Shown one piece after another: positions 1-5,510 of a DNA stretch of 5,510 nucleotides. The notes under the pieces were generated by a model. It made no database searches and was not told the origin of the DNA. It saw nothing but the letters and a program-made list of their open reading frames with translations. The position numbers and the translations under genes are program-made. Source of the DNA: Actinomycetes bacterium (GTDB lineage Bacteria > Actinomycetota > Aquicultoria > CAJVYJ01 > JAUVQD01); contig JAUWIO010000073.1 in the NCBI GenBank assembly GCA_030605305.1, forward strand, positions 1 to 5,510, written 5' to 3'. The first letter of the stretch is position 1. Every line of letters starts with the position of its first letter.

Positions 1-562
1 CGGCCAGGGCTGCCCGGAGCCTGTCCTTCTCGTCGCCGCCCAACTCGAGTTTGGCTAGGACCCCGCCCAAAAAGTCAATCCGTCCCAATCCTACTTTGAA
101 AGCCTGAAGGCCGGCCGCCAATAAGGTCTCGATGAAAAGCAACACTATCTCGGCATCATCGTCGGGGGAGCCGCCGCCGATGCGCTCGACACCGGCCTGC
201 CAAAACTCCCGGGGTTGTCCTTGTTTCGAAGAGTGCTCGCGAAAGACATTGGCGACGTAGTAGAGGCGGTGCGGTTCATCCTCGGGCGCCAGGCGTTGGG
301 CCACGACCCGGGCGATCGATGTGGTCATCTCGGGGCGCAACGCCAACAGGCGACCATCGGTGCCCATAAAACGGACCATCTCCCCCCGAAGCGCCGTGCC
401 CGTCTCGACTGCCAAGTTATCGTAGAACTCAAATGAAGGGCTGATGACCTCGCCATAGTCGCGCGCCTCAAAGGCCGTCCGCAGACGCCCCTCTAAAGCC
501 CGACGCTTTTGGGCCCGAGCCGGCAAGATATCCCAAAGTCCTTCCGGTACGGCCGGATCCAT
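1..562 (-). CDS. hisZ: ATP phosphoribosyltransferase regulatory subunit HisZ (partial, C-terminus beyond window)
   Basis: I translated the minus strand from the ATG at 562; it stays open to base 1 for 187 codons. The product is a class II aminoacyl-tRNA-synthetase-like protein. An N-terminal VPEGLWDILP (residues 5-14) resembles the family's PxGxxDxLP start. A motif-1-like stretch lies at 37-50, and a motif-2-like stretch at 62-85 includes LRPEMTTSIAR. REFWQAGVERIG (118-129) is the block typical of HisZ. The FRxERPQ pattern of true histidyl-tRNA synthetase is absent (here FREHSSKQGQ), which favours HisZ over HisS. HisZ is known to lack tRNA charging activity; it assembles with short-form HisG to make ATP phosphoribosyltransferase, the first enzyme of histidine synthesis, in the cytoplasm. 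A short hisG would be expected past the left edge (inference). The start is uncertain: the good Shine-Dalgarno lies 26 nt upstream of this ATG and suits an in-frame ATC at 583 better. About half of the usual length of roughly 350-400 aa is present. Confidence 0.5.
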   Translation of the reverse strand, partial: MDPAVPEGLWDILPARAQKRRALEGRLRTAFEARDYGEVISPSFEFYDNLAVETGTALRGEMVRFMGTDGRLLALRPEMTTSIARVVAQRLAPEDEPHRLYYVANVFREHSSKQGQPREFWQAGVERIGGGSPDDDAEIVLLFIETLLAAGLQAFKVGLGRIDFLGGVLAKLELGGDEKDRLRAALA

Positions 563-588
563 CAAATCACGCTTAGAATCGATTGTGC

Positions 589-594
589 CCTCCT
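589..594 (-). promoter_or_regulatory. Strong Shine-Dalgarno upstream of hisZ, oddly placed
   Basis: The minus strand reads AGGAGG here. It is 26 nt from the ATG at 562, too far for normal use. It is 5 nt from an in-frame ATC at 583 and 9 nt from an out-of-frame ATT at 579. The ATT would open a five-codon ORF ending in a TGA (564-562) that overlaps the hisZ ATG as TGATG. Either an unusual start or translational coupling could explain the layout. Confidence 0.5.
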
Positions 595-608
595 AACTTT
601 ACTACATT

Positions 609-624
609 AACGCATTAAAGCGTT
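609..624. promoter_or_regulatory. 16-bp near-palindrome over the hisZ -10 box, candidate repressor operator
   Basis: The plus strand reads AACGCATTAAAGCGTT. The five-base arms AACGC and GCGTT are perfect inverted repeats. The centre TTAA is also self-complementary, and only one symmetric pair (614/619) breaks the dyad. It contains the whole -10 hexamer, so a bound protein would block RNA polymerase. The same stretch holds a direct repeat of CATTAA with an 8-bp period (605-620). The stem is too short and lacks the U-tract for an intrinsic terminator. Assignment to the YerC/HisR-like regulator encoded at 4086-4373 is inference from gene context only. Confidence 0.5.
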
Positions 625-642
625 GGACTTGGATATTGTCAA
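614..642 (-). promoter_or_regulatory. Sigma-70-type promoter of hisZ
   Basis: On the minus strand a perfect -35 box TTGACA (642-637) is followed by a 17-bp spacer and the -10 box TTTAAT (619-614), which matches TATAAT at five of six positions. Transcription would start near 607, giving a leader of about 45 nt before the ATG at 562. The promoter begins only 14 bp after the dnaE stop codon, and I see no terminator between the two, so hisZ may also receive read-through from dnaE. Confidence 0.5.
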
Positions 643-656
643 GGGGGTAGGTCTGG

Positions 657-3600
657 TCAGGCAACCGTCACTGAGCCGGCTCCCAGGAGACCGCTCAGTT
701 CGCCGATGATCCGTCCCGTCCCGGCGACTCGAAAGTCTCCGGAGAACTTGAGAGTGGTCAGCTTCTTGCCTTTGTTGAGACGCAAGAACACCTCGGCATC
801 GCCCGGATGGGAGCGAAGGACCCCCTGGAGCTTGGCTATCAGGTCCTTGCTGAGGCGATCGCCGCCGACTTGAAGGTAGATAGCCTGGGGAAGAGTATTT
901 TCGGTCATCTCGAGCGCCTGGACGTTCTGGGCGATCAGTTTGACCTCGCCTTCCTTGACATCGAGACGTCCTTTTATCTTGACGACAGCGTCGTCGACGA
1001 TGATCGCCCGATGCTTGTCTAAAACGTTTGGGAAAATCACGACCTCGATAGAACCTTCAAGGTCCTCAATGACGATAAAGGCCATATTGTCGCCTTTGCG
1101 GGTGACTTTCCGGCTGATCTTAGAGACCATACCGCCCAAGGTCACGGTCGCGCCGTCCGCTTTCTCGCGGGCCACATTGATGGGCGTGGTCTGGGCCGAA
1201 AGAACGTGGGAAAACGCCAGCAAGGGGTTGTCGCTGACATAGAGACCGAGCATCTCCTTTTCGAAAGCCAGCATCTCGGGCTTGGCCAGCTCATCTTTGG
1301 CCGCCGCCGGCCACACCGGTTTTTGCGGGGTCGCCCGGTCTTCGTCCGCTCCGCCTCCGCCAAAGAGGCTGAACTGGCCGGACTCCAGCTCTTTCCGACG
1401 CTTGTTGCCCGCATCGACCGCCTGCTCGAAGGTGGACAAGAAGAACTTGCGGCTGGCTCCAAGCGAATCGAATGCCCCGCCTTTGATCAGACTTTCCAGC
1501 GCCCGCTTGTTGAGGGACGCGCTATCGACCCGCTCGCAAAAATCGACCAGCGATACGAACGGCCGCTCCCCGCGCGCCTCGATGATCTTCTCGATGGCCC
1601 CGCTGCCCGCGTTGCGCACGGCGGCCAGACCGAAGAGTATCCGCGAGTCGACCGCGGTAAACTCGCTGAAACTCTCATTGACATCGGGCGGGCGGACTTC
1701 GATATCAAGGCGGCGACACTCGTTGACATAGAGAGCGACCTTATCCTTGTTGTCCATGATGCTGGGCAGCAAAGCGGCCATAAACTCGTGAGGATAATGT
1801 GCCTTCAAGTACGCGGTCTGATAGGAGACGACTGCGTACGCGGCGCTATGACTTTTATTAAAACCATACCCGGCGAAATGATTGACAAGGTCGAAGACCT
1901 TTCCCGCCGTCTTCTTCTCGATACCGTTGGCTTGGGCGCCGCTGATGAACTTCTCTTTCTGTTCGGCGAGGACCTCGGGTTTCTTCTTGCCCATCGCCTT
2001 GCGGAGGATGTCGGCCTCACCTAATGAAAACCCGGCCATATCCGTCGCCACCCGCATGACCTGCTCCTGGTAGACGATGATCCCGTAGGTGTCCTTCAGG
2101 AACGATTCGAGCATCGGGTGCGGGTACGCTATCTCTTTGCGCCCGTGCTTACAGTCGACGAAGTCCTTGACCATCCCCGACTGCAGCGGACCCGGCCGAT
2201 AGAGGGCCAGCAGGGCCACTATGTCATGGAAGGCGGTCGGCTCCAGATCCCGGACTAAGGCGCGCATGCCGGAACTCTCTAGCTGAAAGAGGCCGATAGT
2301 GTTGCCGGACTGGAGCAACTTGTAGGTCTTCTCATCGTCAAGCGGCAACTCGTCTATGTCTATCTTGACTCCATGGTTCCGCTCTATGCCGGCCAAAGCG
2401 TCACCGATGACCGTCAGAGTCCGCAAGCCAAGGAAATCCATCTTCAACAGACCGATGTCGGTGATCGTGTCCATCGACCCTTGGGTCACTACTTCCGTGG
2501 TCGGCTTCTTTTGGATAGGAATATAGTTGGGCAGGGCATCCTTGGCGATGACGACGCCGGCGGCGTGGATGGAATCCTGGCGGATCATCCCCTCGCGCGC
2601 CTTGGGCGTATCGATGACTTTTTGAGTCACTTCGTCTGTAGCGTCGGCCTCTTGGAGCTCAGCCGATGCAAGCGCGGTATCCAAGGTGGTGCCCGGTATT
2701 TCCGGTACCATCTTGGCTATCTTATCGACCACGCCGTAGGGGATGGCAAAGACACGACCGGCGTCACGGATGGCCGCCCGGGCCGCCATGGTGCTAAAAG
2801 TGATTATCTGCGCTACCTTGTCTTCTCCATACTTGTCGACGACATAGCGGATGACCTCGTCACGACGGACATAGCAAAAGTCGATATCGATATCGGGCAT
2901 GCTCACCCGCTCGGGATTGAGGAACCGTTCAAAAAGCAGATCGTGCTCGAGTGGATCGATATTGGTGATGCCTAAGGCATAGGCAACTATGCTGCCGGCG
3001 GCCGACCCGCGGCCGGGTCCGACCCGGATGCCGTTTTCTTTAGCAAAACGGATGAAGTCCCAGACGATCAGAAAATAGCCCGAGAAGCCGGTGGTCTTGA
3101 TGACATCCAGTTCATGGACGAGCCGCTCCTCTATTTCCGGGCCGATCTGATCGTAGCGGCCGGCCAGGCCCTCGCGGCACAGCGATTCGAGCTGCGTCTC
3201 GAGGGTATGTCCTTTCGGGACCTCGCACTCGGGTAGGAGTATCTTGCCCAGTTCGAGTTCTACATTGCACGCCTCGGCGATCGCCAGACTGTTGGCCAAA
3301 GCCTCCGGCCGCTCGGGAAAGACGGCAGCCATCTCCTCGCCGGACTTCATGTAGAACTCTTCGGTGCTGAACTTCATCCGACCTTCTTCTTCCATGGTCG
3401 AACCCGTCTGTATGCAAAGGAGGACATCGTGGGCCACACTGTCCTCGCGCTTCAAATAATGAACGTCGTTTGACGCGACCAGGCCGATACCGAGAGCATC
3501 GGCTATCTCTATCAGCCCGGTATTTATCTTCTTCTGCTCGGGGATGCCGTGGTCCTGTATCTCTATGTAGTAATTGCCCTCGCCAAATAGTTTTGAGTAG

Positions 3601-4082
3601 GCCGCCGCCGTGGTTTTGGCCTCTTCATTGAGATTCGCCAAGACCGACCGCGCTATCTGGCCGGACATGCACCCGGAAAGGGCGATCAGCCCTTCGTGGT
3701 ACCGCTCCAGCAGTTCCCAATCGACCCGCGGCTTGTAATAGAACCCGTCGAGAAAAGCATAGGAGACCAAGTGCATCAGGTTCCGGTATCCGGCATTGTC
3801 TTTGGCCAGGAGCGTCAAGTGCGTATTGGCCGATTCCTTGCTGACATTCTTGTCGAAACGACTGCCCGGAGCCACGTAGACCTCGCAACCCAAGATCGGC
3901 TTGACCCCGGCCTTCTTCGCCTTTTGATAAAACTCGACGCAGCCGTACATCACCCCATGGTCGGTCAGAGCAACCGCCCCCATCTTCAGCTCCTGGGCGC
4001 GGGAAACTAGACCGGCGAGGCGGCAGGCGCCGTCGAGCATGGAGAATTCAGAGTGGTTATGCAGATGGACAAAGTCGGCCAC
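657..4082 (-). CDS. dnaE: DNA polymerase III alpha subunit, DnaE1 type (complete)
   Basis: This is the catalytic subunit of the chromosomal replicase (C-family polymerase), 1141 aa, a normal length for DnaE1. The N-terminal PHP domain starts with HLHNHSEFSMLDG (6-18) and continues with DHG (41-43), GCE (65-67), H88, SGC (136-138) and NDVH (205-208), so the metal-binding set looks complete. The palm has PGRGSAAGS (356-364), the catalytic block PDIDIDF (396-402) and the third aspartate in KMDFLGLRTLT (D549). Fingers motifs include YRPGPL (628-633) and GYGFNKSHSAAYA (738-750). A helix-hairpin-helix region lies near 818-875. QFSLF (903-907) matches the internal beta-clamp-binding motif. An OB fold covers about 977-1058, followed by the C-terminal domain. 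No DnaQ-type exonuclease is inserted, so it is not PolC. The start is GTG, 3 nt after the yerC stop, with only a weak AAGG upstream, which suggests translational coupling. Expression is probably driven from the promoter in front of yerC. Confidence 0.5.
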   Translation of the reverse strand: MADFVHLHNHSEFSMLDGACRLAGLVSRAQELKMGAVALTDHGVMYGCVEFYQKAKKAGVKPILGCEVYVAPGSRFDKNVSKESANTHLTLLAKDNAGYRNLMHLVSYAFLDGFYYKPRVDWELLERYHEGLIALSGCMSGQIARSVLANLNEEAKTTAAAYSKLFGEGNYYIEIQDHGIPEQKKINTGLIEIADALGIGLVASNDVHYLKREDSVAHDVLLCIQTGSTMEEEGRMKFSTEEFYMKSGEEMAAVFPERPEALANSLAIAEACNVELELGKILLPECEVPKGHTLETQLESLCREGLAGRYDQIGPEIEERLVHELDVIKTTGFSGYFLIVWDFIRFAKENGIRVGPGRGSAAGSIVAYALGITNIDPLEHDLLFERFLNPERVSMPDIDIDFCYVRRDEVIRYVVDKYGEDKVAQIITFSTMAARAAIRDAGRVFAIPYGVVDKIAKMVPEIPGTTLDTALASAELQEADATDEVTQKVIDTPKAREGMIRQDSIHAAGVVIAKDALPNYIPIQKKPTTEVVTQGSMDTITDIGLLKMDFLGLRTLTVIGDALAGIERNHGVKIDIDELPLDDEKTYKLLQSGNTIGLFQLESSGMRALVRDLEPTAFHDIVALLALYRPGPLQSGMVKDFVDCKHGRKEIAYPHPMLESFLKDTYGIIVYQEQVMRVATDMAGFSLGEADILRKAMGKKKPEVLAEQKEKFISGAQANGIEKKTAGKVFDLVNHFAGYGFNKSHSAAYAVVSYQTAYLKAHYPHEFMAALLPSIMDNKDKVALYVNECRRLDIEVRPPDVNESFSEFTAVDSRILFGLAAVRNAGSGAIEKIIEARGERPFVSLVDFCERVDSASLNKRALESLIKGGAFDSLGASRKFFLSTFEQAVDAGNKRRKELESGQFSLFGGGGADEDRATPQKPVWPAAAKDELAKPEMLAFEKEMLGLYVSDNPLLAFSHVLSAQTTPINVAREKADGATVTLGGMVSKISRKVTRKGDNMAFIVIEDLEGSIEVVIFPNVLDKHRAIIVDDAVVKIKGRLDVKEGEVKLIAQNVQALEMTENTLPQAIYLQVGGDRLSKDLIAKLQGVLRSHPGDAEVFLRLNKGKKLTTLKFSGDFRVAGTGRIIGELSGLLGAGSVTVA

Positions 4083-4085
4083 GCG

Positions 4086-4373
4086 CTAGACCTTCGTGCG
4101 ATCTAAGACGATCCGGTAGCCGTCGGCCCCGTAGCTGAGATAACGCTTGACGCGACTGATCGTGGCAGTGCTGGCTCCGGTGGACCCGGCGATCACCGAA
4201 TAGCTTTCCCCTGCGTCGAGCTTGCGGGCGACATCGAGCCGCTGGGAGATCGACTTCAGTTCAGCGATCGTGCAGACATCCTCAAAAAACTGATAGCACT
4301 CATCTTCGTCTTTGAGGCTCAGAATAGCCTCGAACAGGTAGTCCACCGCCGGTGATTTGAGTCGCTCGTCCAA
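4086..4373 (-). CDS. yerC: YerC/HisR-type transcriptional regulator (TrpR superfamily)
   Basis: This 95-aa protein is a small all-helical DNA-binding protein of the YerC/YecD family, related to the tryptophan repressor. The family signature is clear: ILSLKDEDECYQFFEDVC (17-34), then ISQRLDVARKL (42-52), then the helix-turn-helix at about 57-79 with TGASTATISRVKR. The start is TTG with a good Shine-Dalgarno AAGGAG (4384-4379) 5 nt upstream; no ATG lies at this end. Family members have been proposed by comparative genomics to regulate histidine genes in Firmicutes (HisR). The ligand is unknown to me, and TrpR's tryptophan-binding residues should not be assumed. It lies upstream of dnaE in the same direction with a 3-nt gap, and has its own strong promoter. 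The nearest biosynthetic target in the window is hisZ, which lies downstream of dnaE. The family call is sure; the histidine role is inference. Confidence 0.5.
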   Translation of the reverse strand: MDERLKSPAVDYLFEAILSLKDEDECYQFFEDVCTIAELKSISQRLDVARKLDAGESYSVIAGSTGASTATISRVKRYLSYGADGYRIVLDRTKV

Positions 4374-4378
4374 AAGAA

Positions 4379-4384
4379 CTCCTT
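4379..4384 (-). promoter_or_regulatory. Ribosome binding site deciding the TTG start of yerC
   Basis: The minus strand reads AAGGAG, 5 nt before the TTG at 4373. This supports the rare TTG as the true start and gives a protein whose N-terminus matches the family's usual length. Confidence 0.5.
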
Positions 4385-4424
4385 AGTGAAATCAGGAAAG
4401 AACTCGTTGTGTTGTCGCTATCTT

Positions 4425-4453
4425 ATTATTAAATCCGGGGGTGGCTTAGTCAA
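4425..4453 (-). promoter_or_regulatory. Sigma-70-type promoter of the yerC-dnaE operon
   Basis: On the minus strand the -35 box TTGACT (4453-4448, five of six consensus bases) is followed by 17 bp and the -10 box AATAAT (4430-4425, five of six). Transcription would start near 4418, leaving a leader of about 45 nt. It sits inside the 93-bp gap after the glutaredoxin gene, where the base composition turns AT-rich. I see no palindrome like the one at hisZ, so self-repression by YerC is not supported here. Confidence 0.5.
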
Positions 4454-4466
4454 GAATAAAAGAGCG

Positions 4467-4706
4467 TCAATTATCGGTAAGCAGAGTATCCAGCATCGCC
4501 TGATTGTACCCGACGACGACCTCATCATTGACGACGATAACCGGGACCCCTTGTTGGCCGCTGACGTCTAGCAGCTCCTCGCGGACCTCCGGGTCCCCTT
4601 GCACGTCTTTCTCATCGTATCCGAAGCCCTTCTCCCGCAGATGTTCCTTAGCCTGAAGACAGAATGGGCACGTTGTTTCAGTGTAAATGACTACGCGTTT
4701 CTCCAT
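4467..4706 (-). CDS. Small glutaredoxin-family thiol-disulfide oxidoreductase (YruB/NrdH-like)
   Basis: This 79-aa protein is a minimal thioredoxin fold without a signal peptide, so it acts in the cytoplasm. The strand VVIYTETT leads into the redox motif CPFC (C13, C16). GVPVI (53-57) holds the cis-proline (P55), and VVVGYN (63-68) matches the family's conserved VVGF/Y turn near the C-terminus. The family reduces disulfides by thiol exchange, but the partner cannot be read from the sequence; NrdH-like members serve ribonucleotide reductase, and no nrd gene is in view. I chose the ATG at 4706 because the protein then begins like its family. A longer frame from a TTG at 4742 adds 12 basic residues without a ribosome binding site. 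The site in front of the ATG, AAAGG 2 nt upstream, is also poor. It reads toward yerC with a 93-bp gap and no visible terminator, so read-through is possible. Confidence 0.5.
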   Translation of the reverse strand: MEKRVVIYTETTCPFCLQAKEHLREKGFGYDEKDVQGDPEVREELLDVSGQQGVPVIVVNDEVVVGYNQAMLDTLLTDN

Positions 4707-4778
4707 GGCCTTTCTTTTCCCGCGTATCCGGAAGATTCTCAATACATCTACATTTTTTTGCTTTTACGCGCCCGCCCC

Positions 4779-4784
4779 TATAGT
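4779..4784 (+). promoter_or_regulatory. Candidate -10 box of vanZ (near-leaderless transcript)
   Basis: TATAGT on the plus strand matches TATAAT at five of six positions. Its normal start distance puts the first transcribed base near 4791, only about 4 nt before the ATG at 4795. No convincing -35 box is present at 16-18 bp; TTGCTT at 4758-4763 is 15 bp away. I see no good promoter for the divergent glutaredoxin gene in the same gap. Confidence 0.5.
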
Positions 4785-4794
4785 CTTCGGAACC

Positions 4795-5175
4795 ATGAAC
4801 GCAAAGAAACTTTGGTTATGGCTGCCGGCTCTGGCTTGGATGAGCATCATCTTCTATCTCTCGTCCCAGACCGGGCCGGGCGGGCCGGAGTGGCAGGCGG
4901 TCGTCTTCCACATCGGCGCCTATTCGTTGCTGGCCTCTCTATTGTGGCGGGGCCTGCGCGGGACGACTGAAATGTCCAGGCTGTCGGCCGGGTTCATCGT
5001 CGTCACGCTGACCATGCTTTACGGGATATCGGATGAATGGCACCAATCTTTCACGCCCGGACGAATGCCCGACCCTTACGATGTCATGGTCGATACGGTC
5101 TCAGCGGTCGGAGCTGTGCTAGTCCTGATAGTTATCTCGACCCGCTTAAGAAAAGACGCTCAGATAGAGTCCTAG
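4795..5175 (+). CDS. VanZ-like family integral membrane protein
   Basis: The protein has 126 aa and belongs to the VanZ-like family of small membrane proteins. Hydrophobic segments lie at about 6-23, 35-51, 64-77 and 97-115. The signature [27 protein letters not shown] spans 76-102; its key features are D80, E81, H83, Q84, the PGR at 88-90 and the final D97/D100 pair. FHIGAYSLL (38-46) matches the second conserved block around a histidine and tyrosine. VanZ itself gives low-level teicoplanin resistance in enterococci, but most chromosomal homologues have no assigned role, and no vancomycin cluster is present here, so resistance should not be inferred. I chose the ATG at 4795 because it directly precedes the first membrane segment. 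An open frame back to 4687 overlaps the glutaredoxin gene on the other strand and adds non-conserved residues. It is the only plus-strand gene here and stands alone. Confidence 0.5.
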   Translation: MNAKKLWLWLPALAWMSIIFYLSSQTGPGGPEWQAVVFHIGAYSLLASLLWRGLRGTTEMSRLSAGFIVVTLTMLYGISDEWHQSFTPGRMPDPYDVMVDTVSAVGAVLVLIVISTRLRKDAQIES

Positions 5176-5510
5176 ATCTCGTCGTAGCGCTCTTCGAGAT
5201 CTTCAAACTTGGCGTACTCTTGAAGGAAAGCCAGCTTGAACATCCCGGTCGGACCGTTGCGGTGCTTGCTGATTATTACCTCCGCTTTGCCTTGGTCTTC
5301 GGTATCCGGGTGGTACACCTCGTCGCGGTAGATGAACATGACGATGTCCGCATCCTGTTCAATGGCTCCGGATTCACGCAGATCAGAGAGGCGCGGACGC
5401 CTGTCATCGGTGCGGCTCTCAACGGCCCGCGAAAGCTGTGAAACAGCGATGACCGGGACCCCGAGCTCTCGGCCGAGTATCTTGAGCGAACGCGATATCT
5501 CGGATATCTC
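5172..5510 (-). CDS. dnaB: Replicative DNA helicase DnaB (partial, C-terminal 112 residues)
   Basis: The minus strand is open from the right window edge to a TAG at 5174-5172, giving the last 112 residues of a protein usually about 440-470 aa long. All visible blocks are those of the RecA-like motor domain. [10 protein letters not shown] opens the fragment, followed by [14 protein letters not shown] (18-31, helicase motif H3 with the sensor glutamine Q25). [19 protein letters not shown] (41-59) is motif H4, and SKHRNGPTG (81-89) carries the conserved K/R pair whose arginine acts as the finger on the neighbouring subunit in the hexamer. The tail [11 protein letters not shown] is short and acidic. 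The Walker A and B motifs and the N-terminal primase-binding domain lie beyond the edge, so intactness is not shown. No intein or other insertion is present in the visible part. DnaB unwinds DNA at the fork ahead of the DnaE polymerase. Confidence 0.5.
   Translation of the reverse strand, partial: EISEISRSLKILGRELGVPVIAVSQLSRAVESRTDDRRPRLSDLRESGAIEQDADIVMFIYRDEVYHPDTEDQGKAEVIISKHRNGPTGMFKLAFLQEYAKFEDLEERYDEI
5174..5202. repeat. 8-bp perfect inverted repeat at the vanZ/dnaB convergence
   Basis: AGATCTCG (5174-5181) and CGAGATCT (5195-5202) are exact reverse complements separated by 13 nt. The pair lies right after the vanZ stop and inside the last codons of dnaB. A transcript from either direction could fold here, so a bidirectional terminator is possible. 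No run of T follows on either strand, and the acidic Glu/Asp codons of dnaB could make the match by chance. Confidence 0.5.

Noticed and set aside
1..562. Histidyl-tRNA synthetase (hisS)
   Set aside because: The class II core is shared, but the FRxERPQ pattern is missing and LRPEMT plus REFWQAGVERIG fit HisZ better.
609..624. Intrinsic terminator of dnaE at the hisZ promoter palindrome
   Set aside because: The stem has only five sure base pairs, is AT-rich in the middle and has no following T run; its overlap with the -10 box favours an operator.
1206..2024. 272-codon plus-strand open frame inside dnaE
   Set aside because: It runs antisense to conserved polymerase codons, its translation resembles no family I know, and GC-rich codon bias on the other strand explains its length.
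2373..2975. 200-codon plus-strand open frame inside dnaE
   Set aside because: It is antisense to the active-site region of DnaE, where every codon is explained by the polymerase; no independent ribosome site or family resemblance was seen.
3004..3025. GC-rich inverted repeats (GACCCG/CGGGTC and GGGTC/GACCC)
   Set aside because: They fall in the codons of the conserved PGRGSAAG loop of DnaE and follow from Gly/Pro/Arg codon use; there is no U-tract.
4707..4742. Longer glutaredoxin start at a TTG (4742)
   Set aside because: The 12 added residues are basic and not part of the fold, and no Shine-Dalgarno precedes the TTG; the ATG at 4706 fits the family start.
4687..4794. N-terminal extension of the vanZ frame by 36 codons
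   Set aside because: It overlaps the 5' end of the glutaredoxin gene on the other strand, lacks a ribosome binding site, and family similarity begins only at the ATG at 4795.
4795..5175. Glycopeptide resistance determinant
   Set aside because: Only a VanZ-like family match is present; there are no vanH, vanA, vanX or vanRS genes, and most VanZ-like proteins are chromosomal proteins of unknown role.

Overview
This window carries ordinary chromosomal housekeeping genes of a moderately GC-rich bacterium. Two replication genes (dnaE, dnaB), a TrpR-superfamily YerC/HisR-type regulator and a HisZ-type histidine gene suggest a Gram-positive (Terrabacteria-type) lineage, possibly a deep Actinobacteriota or Firmicutes-like clade. 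A single DnaE1-type polymerase, GTG and TTG start codons and sigma-70-like promoters fit this. I cannot name the taxon. I see no mobile element, CRISPR array, tRNA, rRNA or phage gene.

Layout from left to right: (1) 1-562, minus: 5'-terminal part of hisZ, cut by the left window edge. (2) 563-656: a 94-bp gap with a near-consensus promoter for hisZ (TTGACA, 17 bp, TTTAAT). A 16-bp near-palindrome covers its -10 box, and a strong AGGAGG Shine-Dalgarno sits oddly far from the first ATG. (3) 657-4082, minus: complete dnaE, the replicative DNA polymerase III alpha subunit, 1141 aa. (4) 4086-4373, minus: a YerC/HisR-type regulator, 95 aa, ending 3 nt before dnaE begins. (5) 4374-4466: a 93-bp gap with a strong promoter (TTGACT, 17 bp, AATAAT) reading into yerC-dnaE. 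(6) 4467-4706, minus: a small CPFC glutaredoxin. (7) 4707-4794: an 88-bp divergent gap. (8) 4795-5175, plus: a VanZ-like membrane protein. (9) 5172-5510, minus: the C-terminal quarter of the replicative helicase DnaB, convergent with vanZ and overlapping it at the stop codons.

How the parts may work together: yerC and dnaE look like a two-gene operon, so a small repressor is probably made together with the replicative polymerase. YerC-family proteins have been proposed from comparative genomics (under the name HisR) as regulators of histidine genes in Firmicutes. The next transcription unit downstream is hisZ, whose promoter carries an operator-like palindrome exactly over the -10 box. The most useful hypothesis from this window is therefore that the YerC protein represses hisZ and probably the his operon beyond the left edge. 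Nothing here looks like a wholly new system. The points worth checking are the regulatory sites, the hisZ start and the intact PHP domain of DnaE.
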